Source of the DNA: UBA6544 sp049601975
GTDB taxonomy: Bacteria; Pseudomonadota; Alphaproteobacteria; UBA8366
Length of the DNA: 5,858 bases
Assembly (NCBI GenBank): GCA_049601975.1
Contig: JBMYRC010000196.1
Location: forward strand, 1-5,858
Reading direction: 5' to 3'
The notes under the pieces are model-generated. The model was not told the origin of the DNA. It worked only from the letters and a program-made list of their open reading frames with translations, and did no database searches. How positions within the stretch are numbered: the first letter of the stretch is position 1; every line of letters begins with the position of its first letter. This document shows positions 1 through 5,445 of the stretch, one piece after another. Both the position numbers and the translations under genes were made by a program.

Positions 1-958
1 TCGTGTCGTGTCGGTCGCAGGCCTTAGCCACCGCATACGCGTAAGCTTTGCACGCATTCATTGTCGTATACATATCGGCGAGCTTGCCCTGCATCAGCTG
101 GAACTTACCGATCGGCTCGCCGAATTGTTCGCGTTCATGTACGTAGGGCACGACGATGTCCATGCAGGCCTGCATGATGCCAAGCGGCCCGCCCGCCAGG
201 ACAAGGCGCTCGTAATCGAGCCCGCTCATCAAGACTTTCACGCCGCCGCCCACATCGCTGAGAACGTTTTCCTCCGGCACCTCGCAATTCTCGAATACCA
301 ACTCTCCGGTACTGGAGCCGCGCATACCGAGCTTGTCGAGTTTCTGTGCCACGCTGAATCCCGGAAAATTCTTCTCGATAATAAAAGCGGTAATGCCGTG
401 TTGCTTCGCTTCAGGATCGGTCTTCGCATAGACGATTAGGACGTCCGCATCGGGGGCGTTGGTGATCCAGAATTTTGTACCGTTCAGGATATAGCGGTCG
501 CCCTTTTTCTCGGCCCGTAGCTTCATCGAAACGACGTCCGAACCGGCGCCCGACTCGCTCATCGCGAGCGATCCCACATGTACACCCGAGATCAACTTTG
601 GCAGGTAGCGATGCTTTTGATCTTCGGTGCCGTTGCGGCGCATCTGATTGATGCAGAGGTTGGAATGAGCCCCGTAGCTGAGCCCGACTGAGCCGGACGC
701 CCGGCTCAATTCCTCGACCGCGATGACATGCTCCGTATAGCCCATACCGGCGCCGCCGTACTCTTCTTCGACCGTCAGGCCGTGGAGACCCAGCGCACCG
801 AGTTTCGGCCATAGGTCGCGCGGAAACTCATCAGTCGCATCGATCTCTGCCGCGCGCGGCGCCACTTCGTGGGCTGCGAAACTACGGACGGTATCCCGCA
901 TCATATCGGCGGTCTCGCTCAAGCCGAAATCCAGTCCCGGCAATTCATTTGGTATCAT
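1..958 (-). CDS. ivd: Isovaleryl-CoA dehydrogenase, C-terminus cut by window edge
   Basis: This FAD-dependent acyl-CoA dehydrogenase oxidises isovaleryl-CoA to 3-methylcrotonyl-CoA in leucine breakdown, passing electrons to ETF. The window shows 319 residues, starting MIPNELPGLDFGL, and the frame stays open to base 1. The family is usually about 390 residues, so roughly 70 are missing. The acyl-CoA dehydrogenase signature LAMSESGAGSD lies at residues 131-141, with KFWITNAPDADV following at 162-173. The segment MSGLDYERLVLAGGPLG (from about 244) carries Glu250. In isovaleryl-CoA dehydrogenase the catalytic base sits at this position, whereas most other acyl-CoA dehydrogenases have it near the C-terminus. 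The helix ending FQLMQGKLADMYT also matches the family closely. The ATG at 958-956 is preceded by AGAGGA (973-968) at 9 bases. It lies 44 bases after the PaaI-like gene and is probably the last visible gene of the LiuR-linked operon; other liu genes may continue outside the window. Confidence 0.95.
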   Translation of the reverse strand, partial: MIPNELPGLDFGLSETADMMRDTVRSFAAHEVAPRAAEIDATDEFPRDLWPKLGALGLHGLTVEEEYGGAGMGYTEHVIAVEELSRASGSVGLSYGAHSNLCINQMRRNGTEDQKHRYLPKLISGVHVGSLAMSESGAGSDVVSMKLRAEKKGDRYILNGTKFWITNAPDADVLIVYAKTDPEAKQHGITAFIIEKNFPGFSVAQKLDKLGMRGSSTGELVFENCEVPEENVLSDVGGGVKVLMSGLDYERLVLAGGPLGIMQACMDIVVPYVHEREQFGEPIGKFQLMQGKLADMYTTMNACKAYAYAVAKACDRHDT

Positions 959-1002
959 GTTCACCCGTCCTCTATTCGATTATCCATGCCGCCGCGCGAA
1001 TG

Positions 1003-1461
1003 TCATCCCGCAGCGTGGTCGGATTTACCCGCCAACCTGATCAACGTGACCACGGCGGTCGCGCACAAGGTCTCTTTCCCATCCTCAAACGCGGACACAT
1101 CGGAGCGTACAATGGTCAGCGTACGGCCCGGCCGCATCACTTCCGCCTGCGCTAAAATTCGCTCCCCCTTCGCCGGTGCCAAGAGATTAAGCTTATATTC
1201 TACTGTCAGCACGGAATCCTTGGCATCCATCAACGAATACGCCGCATAGCCCGCCGCACTGTCGGCGATGGCGCCAACGACACCGCCATGGATGAAACCG
1301 TGCTGCTGGGTGATATGGGTGCCGGACGGCGCCTCTATCTGAACCCGGCCCGGCTCGATTATCCCCAGGGTCGCACCGACGGTTTCCATAAAAGGCTGGC
1401 GTTTGAAACTGTCGCGGATTCGCGCCTTGAAATTTGGATCCCTTACCTTGAAGGCATTCAT
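1003..1461 (-). CDS. PaaI-family hotdog acyl-CoA thioesterase
   Basis: A 152-residue single hotdog-domain protein of the PaaI type, which hydrolyses acyl-CoA thioesters to free acid and CoA in the cytoplasm. The family signature is clear: QQHGFIHGGVVGAIADSAAG at about residues 52-71, with the HGG turn at 58-60 and the expected catalytic Asp at 67. The later strand TVEYKLNLLAPAKGERI (from about 86) and the VMRPGRTLTIVRSDV segment match the usual core. Length is typical. Its ATG overlaps the stop of the upstream MerR gene as ATGA, and GGAGGG (1473-1468) lies 6 bases before it, so translation is probably coupled. Placement between a LiuR-like regulator and isovaleryl-CoA dehydrogenase suggests action on branched-chain or short acyl-CoAs, but the sequence does not reveal the substrate. 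Confidence 0.9.
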   Translation of the reverse strand: MNAFKVRDPNFKARIRDSFKRQPFMETVGATLGIIEPGRVQIEAPSGTHITQQHGFIHGGVVGAIADSAAGYAAYSLMDAKDSVLTVEYKLNLLAPAKGERILAQAEVMRPGRTLTIVRSDVSAFEDGKETLCATAVVTLIRLAGKSDHAAG

Positions 1462-1844
1462 CCCCGGCCCTCCAACGCCGCCAGCCGTTCGAAACAGCGG
1501 TCCTGAACTGTATCCAAATCGCTCAATGTCGCTTCTATATCCAGCATCTGTTGCTGCAATTGCGCTCGTCGGCCAGAGATCTTGGCAACCAACAAGCGAA
1601 GTTGGCCGCCCTCGCCCGGTGCTGCATCGTACATGTCGACAATCTCGGAAATCTCGGCAAGCGTAAATCCCAAGCGCTTGCCGCGCAGGATCAATTTCAA
1701 CCGGGTACGGTCGCGGGGCCGAAACAGCCGCCGCGTTCCTTGTCGCATCGGGGCGATAAGCTTTTGGTCCTCATAGAACCTGATCGTCCGTGTGGTGACG
1801 TCGAATTCTTTAGCCAGATCGGAGATGGAATAAAATTCCTTCAA
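1458..1844 (-). CDS. liuR: MerR-family regulator, LiuR-like
   Basis: A 128-residue MerR-type DNA-binding regulator. The N-terminal winged helix-turn-helix (SISDLAKEFDVTTRTIRFYE, residues 6-25) is followed by the wing region with RRLFRPRDRTRLKLILRGKR and LGFTLAEISEIVDMYD (to about 73). A predicted dimerisation coiled coil runs from about 80 to 122. The block RDRTRLKLILRGKRLGF is what I associate with LiuR, the proteobacterial regulator of leucine/isovalerate degradation genes. The effector region has no obvious metal-binding cysteine cluster, with a single Cys at 117, so it is not a metal-sensing MerR. The start is TTG at 1844: an in-frame stop lies just upstream, no other start is available, and AAGGAG sits 8 bases before it. 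It sits directly upstream of the PaaI-like and isovaleryl-CoA dehydrogenase genes, as expected for a local regulator that also controls its own operon. Confidence 0.88.
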   Translation of the reverse strand: MKEFYSISDLAKEFDVTTRTIRFYEDQKLIAPMRQGTRRLFRPRDRTRLKLILRGKRLGFTLAEISEIVDMYDAAPGEGGQLRLLVAKISGRRAQLQQQMLDIEATLSDLDTVQDRCFERLAALEGRG

Positions 1845-1849
1845 GAAAT

Positions 1850-2268
1850 TTACTCCTTACTCAATTCCAATGCTTTCTCGCAGATGTACGCCGGAAAGGG
1901 CGTTGAGCGGCGCAACGTGCGGTCAATGTGAACGCCGGTGTCTCACATGTGGAGGCCTCATCCCCGCCCAGGCACTCATACATCCGGTGCAGAAATTTGA
2001 TCTTACGTTCACCCGCTTCCAAAATTTCGCTCTTAATCTCGATCAAATCGCCGGCCAGCAATTCCCGCCCGTAGGTCATGTTCTGCTGAACTGCCGCCAT
2101 ACCGCGATCCTGTTCCTTGAAATAGGCAATCGTCAGACCCAACGCGCCAAACAGCTGCAATGTCGCGTCGTCGTACTTCGCTGTATAATGACGAACATTC
2201 ATGTGACCCATGATATCGATTTCCCACGGAAACACTCCGCCCCGGAACGTCTCAATGCTCTTCGTCAT
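1850..2268 (-). CDS. 4HBT-type hotdog acyl-CoA thioesterase, apparent C-terminal frameshift
   Basis: A hotdog-fold thioesterase of the 4-hydroxybenzoyl-CoA/YbgC type. The motif PWEIDIMGHMNVRHYTAKYD (residues 14-33) holds the presumed catalytic Asp18 and the GHMN turn. The core continues through NMTYGRELLAGDLIEIKSEI and ends near EASTCETP at about residue 111. As written, the frame runs on as an Arg-rich tail that is unlike the family and stops at 1863-1861 (135 residues). Reading one base differently at about 1934-1940 gives VHIDRTLRRSTPFPAYICEK and then LELSKE, a typical 4HBT C-terminus, with TAA at 1852-1850. A missing G in CCGGCG would explain this and yield a 139-residue protein. The ATG at 2268 has only a weak ribosome site. 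It is the first gene after the palindromic operator, just ahead of the LiuR-like gene. The substrate is unknown. Confidence 0.85.
1853..1858 (-). promoter_or_regulatory. Shine-Dalgarno site deciding the TTG start of liuR-like gene
   Basis: AAGGAG read on the minus strand, 8 bases before the TTG at 1844-1842. An in-frame TAA at 1859-1857 closes the reading frame upstream, so TTG is the only possible start that keeps the complete helix-turn-helix. In the frameshift-corrected reading of the upstream thioesterase, this site lies inside its last codons (AAG GAG, then TAA at 1852-1850), which would couple translation of the two genes. Confidence 0.8.
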
Positions 2269-2316
2269 ATCTGATCACTTTCGCTCTTATTAAGGACTAC
2301 GCAGTATATAGGTGAA

Positions 2317-2344
2317 AAAATAATTACGTTTACGTAAACGTCAA
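2317..2344 (-). promoter_or_regulatory. Candidate promoter of the thioesterase-liuR-ivd operon
   Basis: On the minus strand, TTGACG (2344-2339) matches five of six bases of the -35 consensus. After 16 bases comes TATTTT (2322-2317), a moderate -10. The palindrome starts within the -35 and fills most of the spacer, the position expected for a MerR-type regulator. The 16-base spacer is shorter than the 19-20 bases typical of MerR-activated promoters, so repression is at least as likely as activation. A different hexamer pair, TTGATA with TATATT slightly upstream, would place the palindrome just after the -10. The predicted 5' leader would be about 40 bases. Confidence 0.4.
2326..2341. promoter_or_regulatory. 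Perfect 16-bp palindrome, likely LiuR operator
   Basis: The sequence ACGTTTACGTAAACGT equals its own reverse complement. It contains three ACGT units, one of them central, in an otherwise AT-rich region. MerR-family dimers bind dyad sites of this kind. ACGT half-sites fit my memory of reported LiuR operators, though I cannot check the exact consensus. It lies about 60 bases upstream of the thioesterase start, in front of the operon that encodes the LiuR-like regulator, so autoregulation is the simplest inference. It could also influence the divergent gene. Confidence 0.7.
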
Positions 2345-2441
2345 TATACAAAAACTTACCAATTATCAACTAGCTTACAGAGACGCCACCGCTCTGCCTG
2401 GTATGTTCGACGAATAGTTCTGAAAGGGAAATGAGAAGCCG

Positions 2442-2851
2442 ATGACGCCAGCAAAAGCTAACGAATTCAAATCGCCCACTTATCAAGCGGGAGAAACAAT
2501 CTTTGCAGAAGGCGATGCCGGCGATCTGGCCAATATCATCGAAAGTGGCACGATCGAAATTTCCAGAAATGTCGGCAAAAAAAAGTAACCCTCGGTAATA
2601 TAGAGAAAAACGGTATCTTCGATGAAATGGCCCTGATCGACGAAGCGACTCGCATCGCCTCGGCGTCAGCCTTGACTGAAACTGTTTGCATTCCCAAGCT
2701 GATCCCGTTTCAAACACATCTGGCGGATGCCGACACACTACTGCGGAGATTGGTCAACGTCTTGCTGTCGAACGCGCGCAGCCTTTCGGATCACATCACC
2801 CGCGTTACTGAAAAAACACCGAAAACGAGGCTCAATAAACTGCGCTTTTAA
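2442..2851 (+). pseudogene. Small cyclic-nucleotide-binding-domain protein, frameshifted at A8 run
   Basis: The gene encodes a stand-alone Crp/Fnr-type cyclic-nucleotide-binding domain with no helix-turn-helix. The first part, from the ATG at 2442, reads YQAGETIFAEGDAGDLANII and ESGTIEISRNVG, typical of the first beta-roll strands. It then hits AAG TAA right after eight A residues (2577-2584), ending at 48 residues. One extra A restores VTLGNIEKNGIFDEMALIDE and TRIASASALTETVCI, the phosphate-binding-cassette region with its conserved Glu and Arg. A helical C-terminus and TAA at 2849-2851 follow. The repaired protein would have 136 residues, normal for this group. An in-frame TGA at 2421 sets the 5' limit; the ribosome site is weak (GAGA, 5 bases before). 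It could be a real pseudogene, a homopolymer read error, or a gene rescued by polymerase slippage. Its partner is unknown. It is the only plus-strand gene. Confidence 0.8.
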
Positions 2852-4173
2852 TCGGATTGAAGGCTTCCCGCACAATCGGTCAATGCCTGGTCTAAAATCC
2901 CCAAAGCGGAATCAATTTGATCCTTGGTGACGAATAACGGCGGCGCCAACCGAACAGCGCTGATCCCTTCCGCCGAAGCCGGAATGAGATTGAGGCCCAG
3001 TTCAAGCGATCTTTGCAGCAATTGCTTCAGAAAGGCCGGCGCGGGCGCCTTGGTCTCTCTGTCCTTGACGAATTCGACACCGATGAACAGACCAATACCA
3101 CGTACATCGCCGATGGACGCATGACGAGACTGTAATTCCTTCAAGCCTGTAATCACATAGGGTCCTATCTCTGCGGCCCGTTCAGCAAGCTTCTCCTCGC
3201 GAAGCACGTTCAGGACGGCCAATCCCACTTCCGCCGGCATCGGATCGGACAGATGCGAGGTGTAGTAGGAAAATCCCTTTTCGTAGCAACTCTCCTCGAT
3301 CTCCTTACTCGTCACGGTCGCCGCCAGCGGAATTCCCGCGCCGAGCGTTTTCGATAGCGTGAGTATATCTGGCACCATATCCATGCCCTCGAAAGCAAAG
3401 TTGCGCCCAACCCGGCCAAGGCCGGTCTGCGCTTCATCCAGGATCATCATCATGCCGCGTTCCTCGCATTTCTGCTTGGCGCGCTCGAAATAACCGTCGG
3501 GCGGAATGACCACGCCACCCGCGCCCTGCACCGGTTCGGCAATGAAAGCCGCGTATTGGCCGATCGATTGGCGATCCGCCATCTCGAAGCCAACTTCAAG
3601 ACAGGTCATGTCACATTTACCAGCGCAATGCTTGATCGGACATCGGTAGCTATTCGGCGCCGGAATCGCCATCGTCCCCGGCAAGGTAGGACCATGCCCC
3701 TTACGACCCGTCGCATAGGTGCTAGAGGCCGCCCCTACTGTTTGACCATGCCAAGATCCGGAGAGCCCGACTACCTCATAACCACCGGTATGAATCTTCG
3801 CCATCCGGAGTGCGGCTTCGTTCGACTCGCTGCCTGTGTTCGGGAACATCGATTTCTGCAACGTCGGCGGCAACATATCCGCCAGCTTATCTGCGAGTTC
3901 TACCAGCACGGGAGTTAACATATTGGTATAGAGGTGAATGACTTTCTCGCCGGCCCGCTTCAAGGCATCGACGACCGCCGGATGGTTGTGACCCAAGGTC
4001 GCGCACATCTGTCCCGAGGAGAAATCCAAAATGGCCCGGCCATCCTGATCGTAAAGATAGATGCCCTCGGCGCGTTCGACGACCAAGGAATAGAAATCAC
4101 CACGATATCGCACAAGGTGTTCGTCAGCCGTTTCCCAGAGTTCGCGGTATTTATCGTTTACGCCTTCGGACAT
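2848..4173 (-). CDS. Class III PLP enzyme, 2,2-dialkylglycine decarboxylase-like
   Basis: A 441-residue fold-type I PLP enzyme. Its nearest characterised relative by eye is 2,2-dialkylglycine decarboxylase, which decarboxylates dialkylglycines to ketones and transfers the amino group to pyruvate. The Schiff-base lysine is Lys275 (DILTLSKTLGAGIPLAA), the pyridine-N aspartate Asp246 (ILDEAQTG), the stacking Trp is Trp141 (GSWHG), and the carboxylate-binding Arg is Arg408 (VRLAPPL). The SGQM motif with Gln55, tied to decarboxylation in that enzyme, is kept, as is the DRQS...AAFIAEP block. The Met following Trp-His-Gly in the characterised enzyme is Gln144 here. An insert at 178-191 carries four cysteines. 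I chose the ATG at 4173 because GGAGGA lies 4 bases before it; a GTG 12 bases upstream would place that site inside the gene. A related omega- or GABA-type aminotransferase is the main alternative. Its stop overlaps that of the convergent gene. Confidence 0.85.
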   Translation of the reverse strand: MSEGVNDKYRELWETADEHLVRYRGDFYSLVVERAEGIYLYDQDGRAILDFSSGQMCATLGHNHPAVVDALKRAGEKVIHLYTNMLTPVLVELADKLADMLPPTLQKSMFPNTGSESNEAALRMAKIHTGGYEVVGLSGSWHGQTVGAASSTYATGRKGHGPTLPGTMAIPAPNSYRCPIKHCAGKCDMTCLEVGFEMADRQSIGQYAAFIAEPVQGAGGVVIPPDGYFERAKQKCEERGMMMILDEAQTGLGRVGRNFAFEGMDMVPDILTLSKTLGAGIPLAATVTSKEIEESCYEKGFSYYTSHLSDPMPAEVGLAVLNVLREEKLAERAAEIGPYVITGLKELQSRHASIGDVRGIGLFIGVEFVKDRETKAPAPAFLKQLLQRSLELGLNLIPASAEGISAVRLAPPLFVTKDQIDSALGILDQALTDCAGSLQSD

Positions 4174-4177
4174 CTCT

Positions 4178-4183
4178 TCCTCC
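4178..4183 (-). promoter_or_regulatory. Shine-Dalgarno site selecting the ATG start of the decarboxylase-like gene
   Basis: GGAGGA read on the minus strand, 4 bases before the ATG at 4173-4171. It overlaps a possible in-frame GTG at 4185-4183, which has no ribosome site of its own, so the ATG is the better start. The 65-base gap back to the PAS gene stop shows no convincing terminator, so read-through from upstream is plausible. Confidence 0.75.
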
Positions 4184-4238
4184 ACACGAACATGTTGTTG
4201 TGTTGAGAGAGACTCTACGACAAATTAGTCGCAGCGCA

Positions 4239-4745
4239 TCAAGAAATCGTATACTCCGGCGGTTGGGAAGCGTCATCGTTATAGCCCCACATACCGACAA
4301 ACATATCGAAGTTTTCCCCATCACTGGCCATCGGCAGCACCAGCCGGTTCGCTATAATATACTCCTTCCCCGGTGCCAGGATACTGAACTGGCCAAGGTG
4401 CGGTATACCCGTATCGATGATTTGATGGTAATCGCGCTCAATCATGGCGAAGGCATCGGGGTCGGAAAAACATTCCTCCATCCACTTCTCCGTCATATCG
4501 CGCTCGGCACGTTTGGTGATTTCGACACCGAGAAGTTGATACCAAAATCTTAACTTCCCAGCGTCTCTTAAAATGTCGACCAGAAACAACTTCCCCAGCA
4601 GAGACGGAATATCGACCGGATCGAAATGTTGCCGTCCCGGCCAACCGGTCTCAGGAAAAGCTGAACGCCAATACTCAAACAACGCCCGATGCGGCTTTCG
4701 GACGATCCGGTCGGATAATTCGCTGAAATCAGGAATTCTCACCAT
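4239..4745 (-). CDS. PAS-domain protein, PAS_5 type
   Basis: A 168-residue single-domain protein that I recognise as the PAS_5 group common in Alphaproteobacteria. Hallmarks are HRALFEYWRSAF (residues 19-30), the WPGRQHFDPVDIPSLLGKLF stretch (35-54), a strand pair around LRFWYQLLGVEI (65-76), and later VLPMASDGENFDMFVGMW (136-153). There is no kinase, cyclase, HTH or GGDEF domain, and no signal peptide or membrane segment, so it is probably a cytoplasmic sensor or adaptor whose ligand and partner cannot be read from sequence. The ATG at 4745 overlaps the end of the EthD-like gene by 17 bases. A GTG one codon later is also possible; neither has a strong ribosome site, which fits translational coupling. 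It precedes the decarboxylase-like gene by 65 bases. Confidence 0.8.
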   Translation of the reverse strand: MVRIPDFSELSDRIVRKPHRALFEYWRSAFPETGWPGRQHFDPVDIPSLLGKLFLVDILRDAGKLRFWYQLLGVEITKRAERDMTEKWMEECFSDPDAFAMIERDYHQIIDTGIPHLGQFSILAPGKEYIIANRLVLPMASDGENFDMFVGMWGYNDDASQPPEYTIS

Positions 4746-5445
4746 TGGCCTGCATCATTTTCGGTGTCAGGATCGCCATGAGCTGATAGATACCCACAAT
4801 TGGGTCATTCGTCGGATCCAACCCGCCAAGCCGTTTCAAGAACGCAGCGTCACGCGTCAGCTCCATAGCCTCTTCAACACGTGTTGTCTCAGCAATGACG
4901 GCCCAAGACATCAACTCGTCCTCCCCGCGCAAATCGGTCTCGGCAGTATTAGCAGGTGTCTGCTCTTCGGCGGCGATCCAAAGGTGTGCCTGAGAAATTC
5001 CGTCGCGATCCAATAATGCCGGCAGAAGTTCAGATTTAACCGCGTCTTCCAAATCCGCTTCCGTAGCGTTCGGGCTCATGAAGCGAAACGTGACCGCATG
5101 ACCACCGAGCGCCGTTCCAACTGAAGCCGCTTTGCGGCATGCCGTGCGGACGGTGTCGCGAAAATCCAACATTACCCGTTGAGTCCAGTCGGTCGGATTT
5201 CCCAATCGCTCTAGATATTGAGGAGACCAAAGAACGTCCGGCGCATCCAATTCATAAAACGTGAAAAACTTCCGGTCTCCATCGACCCGCGTATAACGAC
5301 GGCCAAACCGGAAGCCAGGCACTCCCACACGTTCGGGCAGATGCTGGCCCATATACCAACGCTCGTACTCGGCTTCACCGTCCGGCGCACAATCGTTCCA
5401 CAGCGCCAAAATTCCAGGTTCGTTCGTCTCTAGCTCGTTCGTCAT
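4729..5445 (-). CDS. Tandem dimeric alpha/beta-barrel (EthD-like) protein of unknown function
   Basis: I do not recognise a characterised homologue. The 238-residue protein has an N-terminal half with ALWNDCAPDGEAEYERWYMG then QHLPERVGVPGF and GRRYTRV (residues 14-54). This E-x-Y-x-x-W-Y...H-L-P-E-R pattern and the strand order resemble ferredoxin-like EthD/antibiotic-monooxygenase dimeric barrels. A second, more divergent ferredoxin-like unit seems to run from about 115 (HAVTFRFMSP) to 226, ending DPIVGIYQLMAILT, so the protein may form an internal two-domain barrel. There is no signal peptide, membrane helix or cofactor motif. I prefer the ATG at 5445 because it overlaps the MgtE stop as ATGA; an in-frame ATG at 5457 would add four residues. 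Its 3' end overlaps the PAS gene. Small-molecule binding or an enzyme role linked to the downstream PLP enzyme is only inference. Confidence 0.65.
   Translation of the reverse strand: MTNELETNEPGILALWNDCAPDGEAEYERWYMGQHLPERVGVPGFRFGRRYTRVDGDRKFFTFYELDAPDVLWSPQYLERLGNPTDWTQRVMLDFRDTVRTACRKAASVGTALGGHAVTFRFMSPNATEADLEDAVKSELLPALLDRDGISQAHLWIAAEEQTPANTAETDLRGEDELMSWAVIAETTRVEEAMELTRDAAFLKRLGGLDPTNDPIVGIYQLMAILTPKMMQANGENS

Larger units (their letters stand above)
2269..2441. other. AT-rich divergent intergenic regulatory region
   Basis: The only sizeable non-coding stretch in the window. It separates the minus-strand thioesterase/liuR/ivd operon from the plus-strand cyclic-nucleotide-binding gene. 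It is much richer in A and T than the flanking genes, especially at 2300-2380, and contains a perfect 16-base palindrome plus a candidate minus-strand promoter. I see no convincing open reading frame, hairpin terminator or RNA gene. The plus-strand promoter for the divergent gene is not clear; hexamers near 2345-2350 (TATACA) lack a good partner. Confidence 0.75.

Noticed and set aside
8..439. Plus-strand open frame of 143 codons with an ATG start
   Set aside because: It lies antisense to isovaleryl-CoA dehydrogenase, whose signatures are unmistakable. The protein has no family features and no ribosome site.
1870..2274. Plus-strand open frame of 134 codons opposite the 4HBT thioesterase
   Set aside because: It is a mirror of the hotdog gene on the other strand, with no recognisable motif; the minus frame carries the GHMN motif and catalytic Asp.
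2370..2738. Minus-strand open frame of 122 codons across the cyclic-nucleotide-binding gene
   Set aside because: It looked like a possible replacement for the broken gene, but the plus strand has two clean halves of a known domain and the minus frame resembles nothing.
3556..3918. Plus-strand open frame of 120 codons inside the decarboxylase-like gene
   Set aside because: It is antisense to the conserved PLP enzyme core, with Arg-rich composition typical of shadow frames in GC-rich DNA.
4174..4238. Possible terminator or promoter in the gap before the decarboxylase-like gene
   Set aside because: Only short dyads such as AGAGTCTCT are present, without a stable stem followed by a T run, and no convincing -35/-10 pair.
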